Below, piece by piece: positions 63,793 to 64,000 of a DNA stretch of 64,000 bases. The DNA is taken from NCBI RefSeq assembly GCF_900100965.1, contig NZ_FMUJ01000001.1:668272-732271 (forward strand). The letters run 5' to 3'. Positions within the stretch are counted from its first letter, which is position 1; every line of letters begins with the position of its first letter. The notes under the pieces were generated by a model. The model did not search any database, was not told the DNA's origin, and saw nothing but the letters and a program-made list of their open reading frames with translations. Source of the DNA: Variovorax sp. EL159 (GTDB lineage: Bacteria; Pseudomonadota; Gammaproteobacteria; Burkholderiales; Burkholderiaceae_C). A program made the position numbers and the translations under genes.

Positions 63793-64000
63793 TCCTCCAC
63801 ACACTCCTCGACTACGACACCCTGCGCTTCATCTGGTGGCTGCTGATCGGCGTGCTGCTGGTGGGCTTCGCAGTGACCGACGGCTTCGACCTGGGCAGCG
63901 GCATGCTGCTGCCGTTCGCGGCGCGCAACGACGTCGAGCGGCGCGTCGTCATCAACAGCGTGGGCCCCGTGTGGGAGGGCAACCAGGTGTGGCTGATCCT
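63789..64000 (+). CDS. cydB: Cytochrome bd oxidase subunit II, 5' part
   Basis: 70 codons are visible and the gene runs off the right edge. [35 protein letters not shown] and [16 protein letters not shown] are the CydB N-terminal signatures, with the first membrane span and the conserved VWEGNQVWL. It forms the second subunit of the bd oxidase and stabilises the haem subunit. The start overlaps the cydA stop by 4 bases. Confidence 0.95.
   Translation, partial: MILHTLLDYDTLRFIWWLLIGVLLVGFAVTDGFDLGSGMLLPFAARNDVERRVVINSVGPVWEGNQVWLI

Overview
The window looks like chromosomal DNA of a Variovorax-type betaproteobacterium (Comamonadaceae, Burkholderiales). This is inferred from the very high GC, the dense operons with ATGA start/stop overlaps, and the family mix: paired LysR regulators, a glycerol ABC importer, EtfBA with acyl-CoA dehydrogenase, cydDCAB, and circularly permuted ATP-grasp/alpha-E/transglutaminase loci. 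Both edges cut genes: a crotonase at the left and cydB at the right. I saw no rRNA, tRNA, CRISPR array, phage or complete insertion sequence.

Layout. 1-3.7 kb: end of a crotonase gene, a 7Fe-type ferredoxin, two LysR regulators and a TauE/SafE permease. 3.8-7.1 kb: two tandem exported paralogs of unknown function, another exported protein and a nucleotidyltransferase-fold protein. 7.2-16 kb (minus strand): a putative peptide- or amide-modifying locus with RidA, a transglutaminase, an amino-acid-binding lipoprotein, a fused ATP-grasp/alpha-E protein and a transglutaminase-DUF2126 protein. 16-24.5 kb: comEC, a crotonase behind a coupled 17-codon leader ORF, a second ATP-grasp/alpha-E pair, a 2OG-Fe(II) oxygenase, and an alkaline-phosphatase-fold (phosphoethanolamine transferase-like) gene broken by one in-frame TAG. 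24.6-34.9 kb: a glycerol regulon, with glpR-glpK divergent from glpD and a glycerol-type ABC importer (two ATPases, two permeases, a DUF2160 protein, a binding protein).

36.6-44.6 kb is the most interesting block. It is a nine-gene, tightly packed plus-strand cluster: DarA-like protein, DarB-like ketosynthase III, small unknown protein, BtrH-N cysteine acyltransferase-like protein, ABC ATPase, ABC permease, acyl carrier protein, ketosynthase lacking one catalytic His, and a half-length chain-length-factor-like protein. It resembles the dialkylresorcinol core of flexirubin clusters without the aryl-polyene genes, and probably makes, transfers and exports a small alkyl-resorcinol or cyclohexanedione lipid. 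Palindromic intergenic elements sit just before it and inside it.

44.6-50.3 kb (minus strand): moxR, DUF58, tgpA-type transglutaminase, mltB and an HD-domain hydrolase, which together look like an envelope module. 50.4-52.7 kb: histone-deacetylase-family amidohydrolase and MscS channel. 52.8-58.6 kb: etfBA, acyl-CoA dehydrogenase, nitronate monooxygenase and a membrane acyltransferase. 58.7-64 kb: cydD-cydC-cydA-cydB for cytochrome bd and its thiol exporter, preceded by a promoter-like TATGAT and an 18-bp palindrome that is a good operator candidate.
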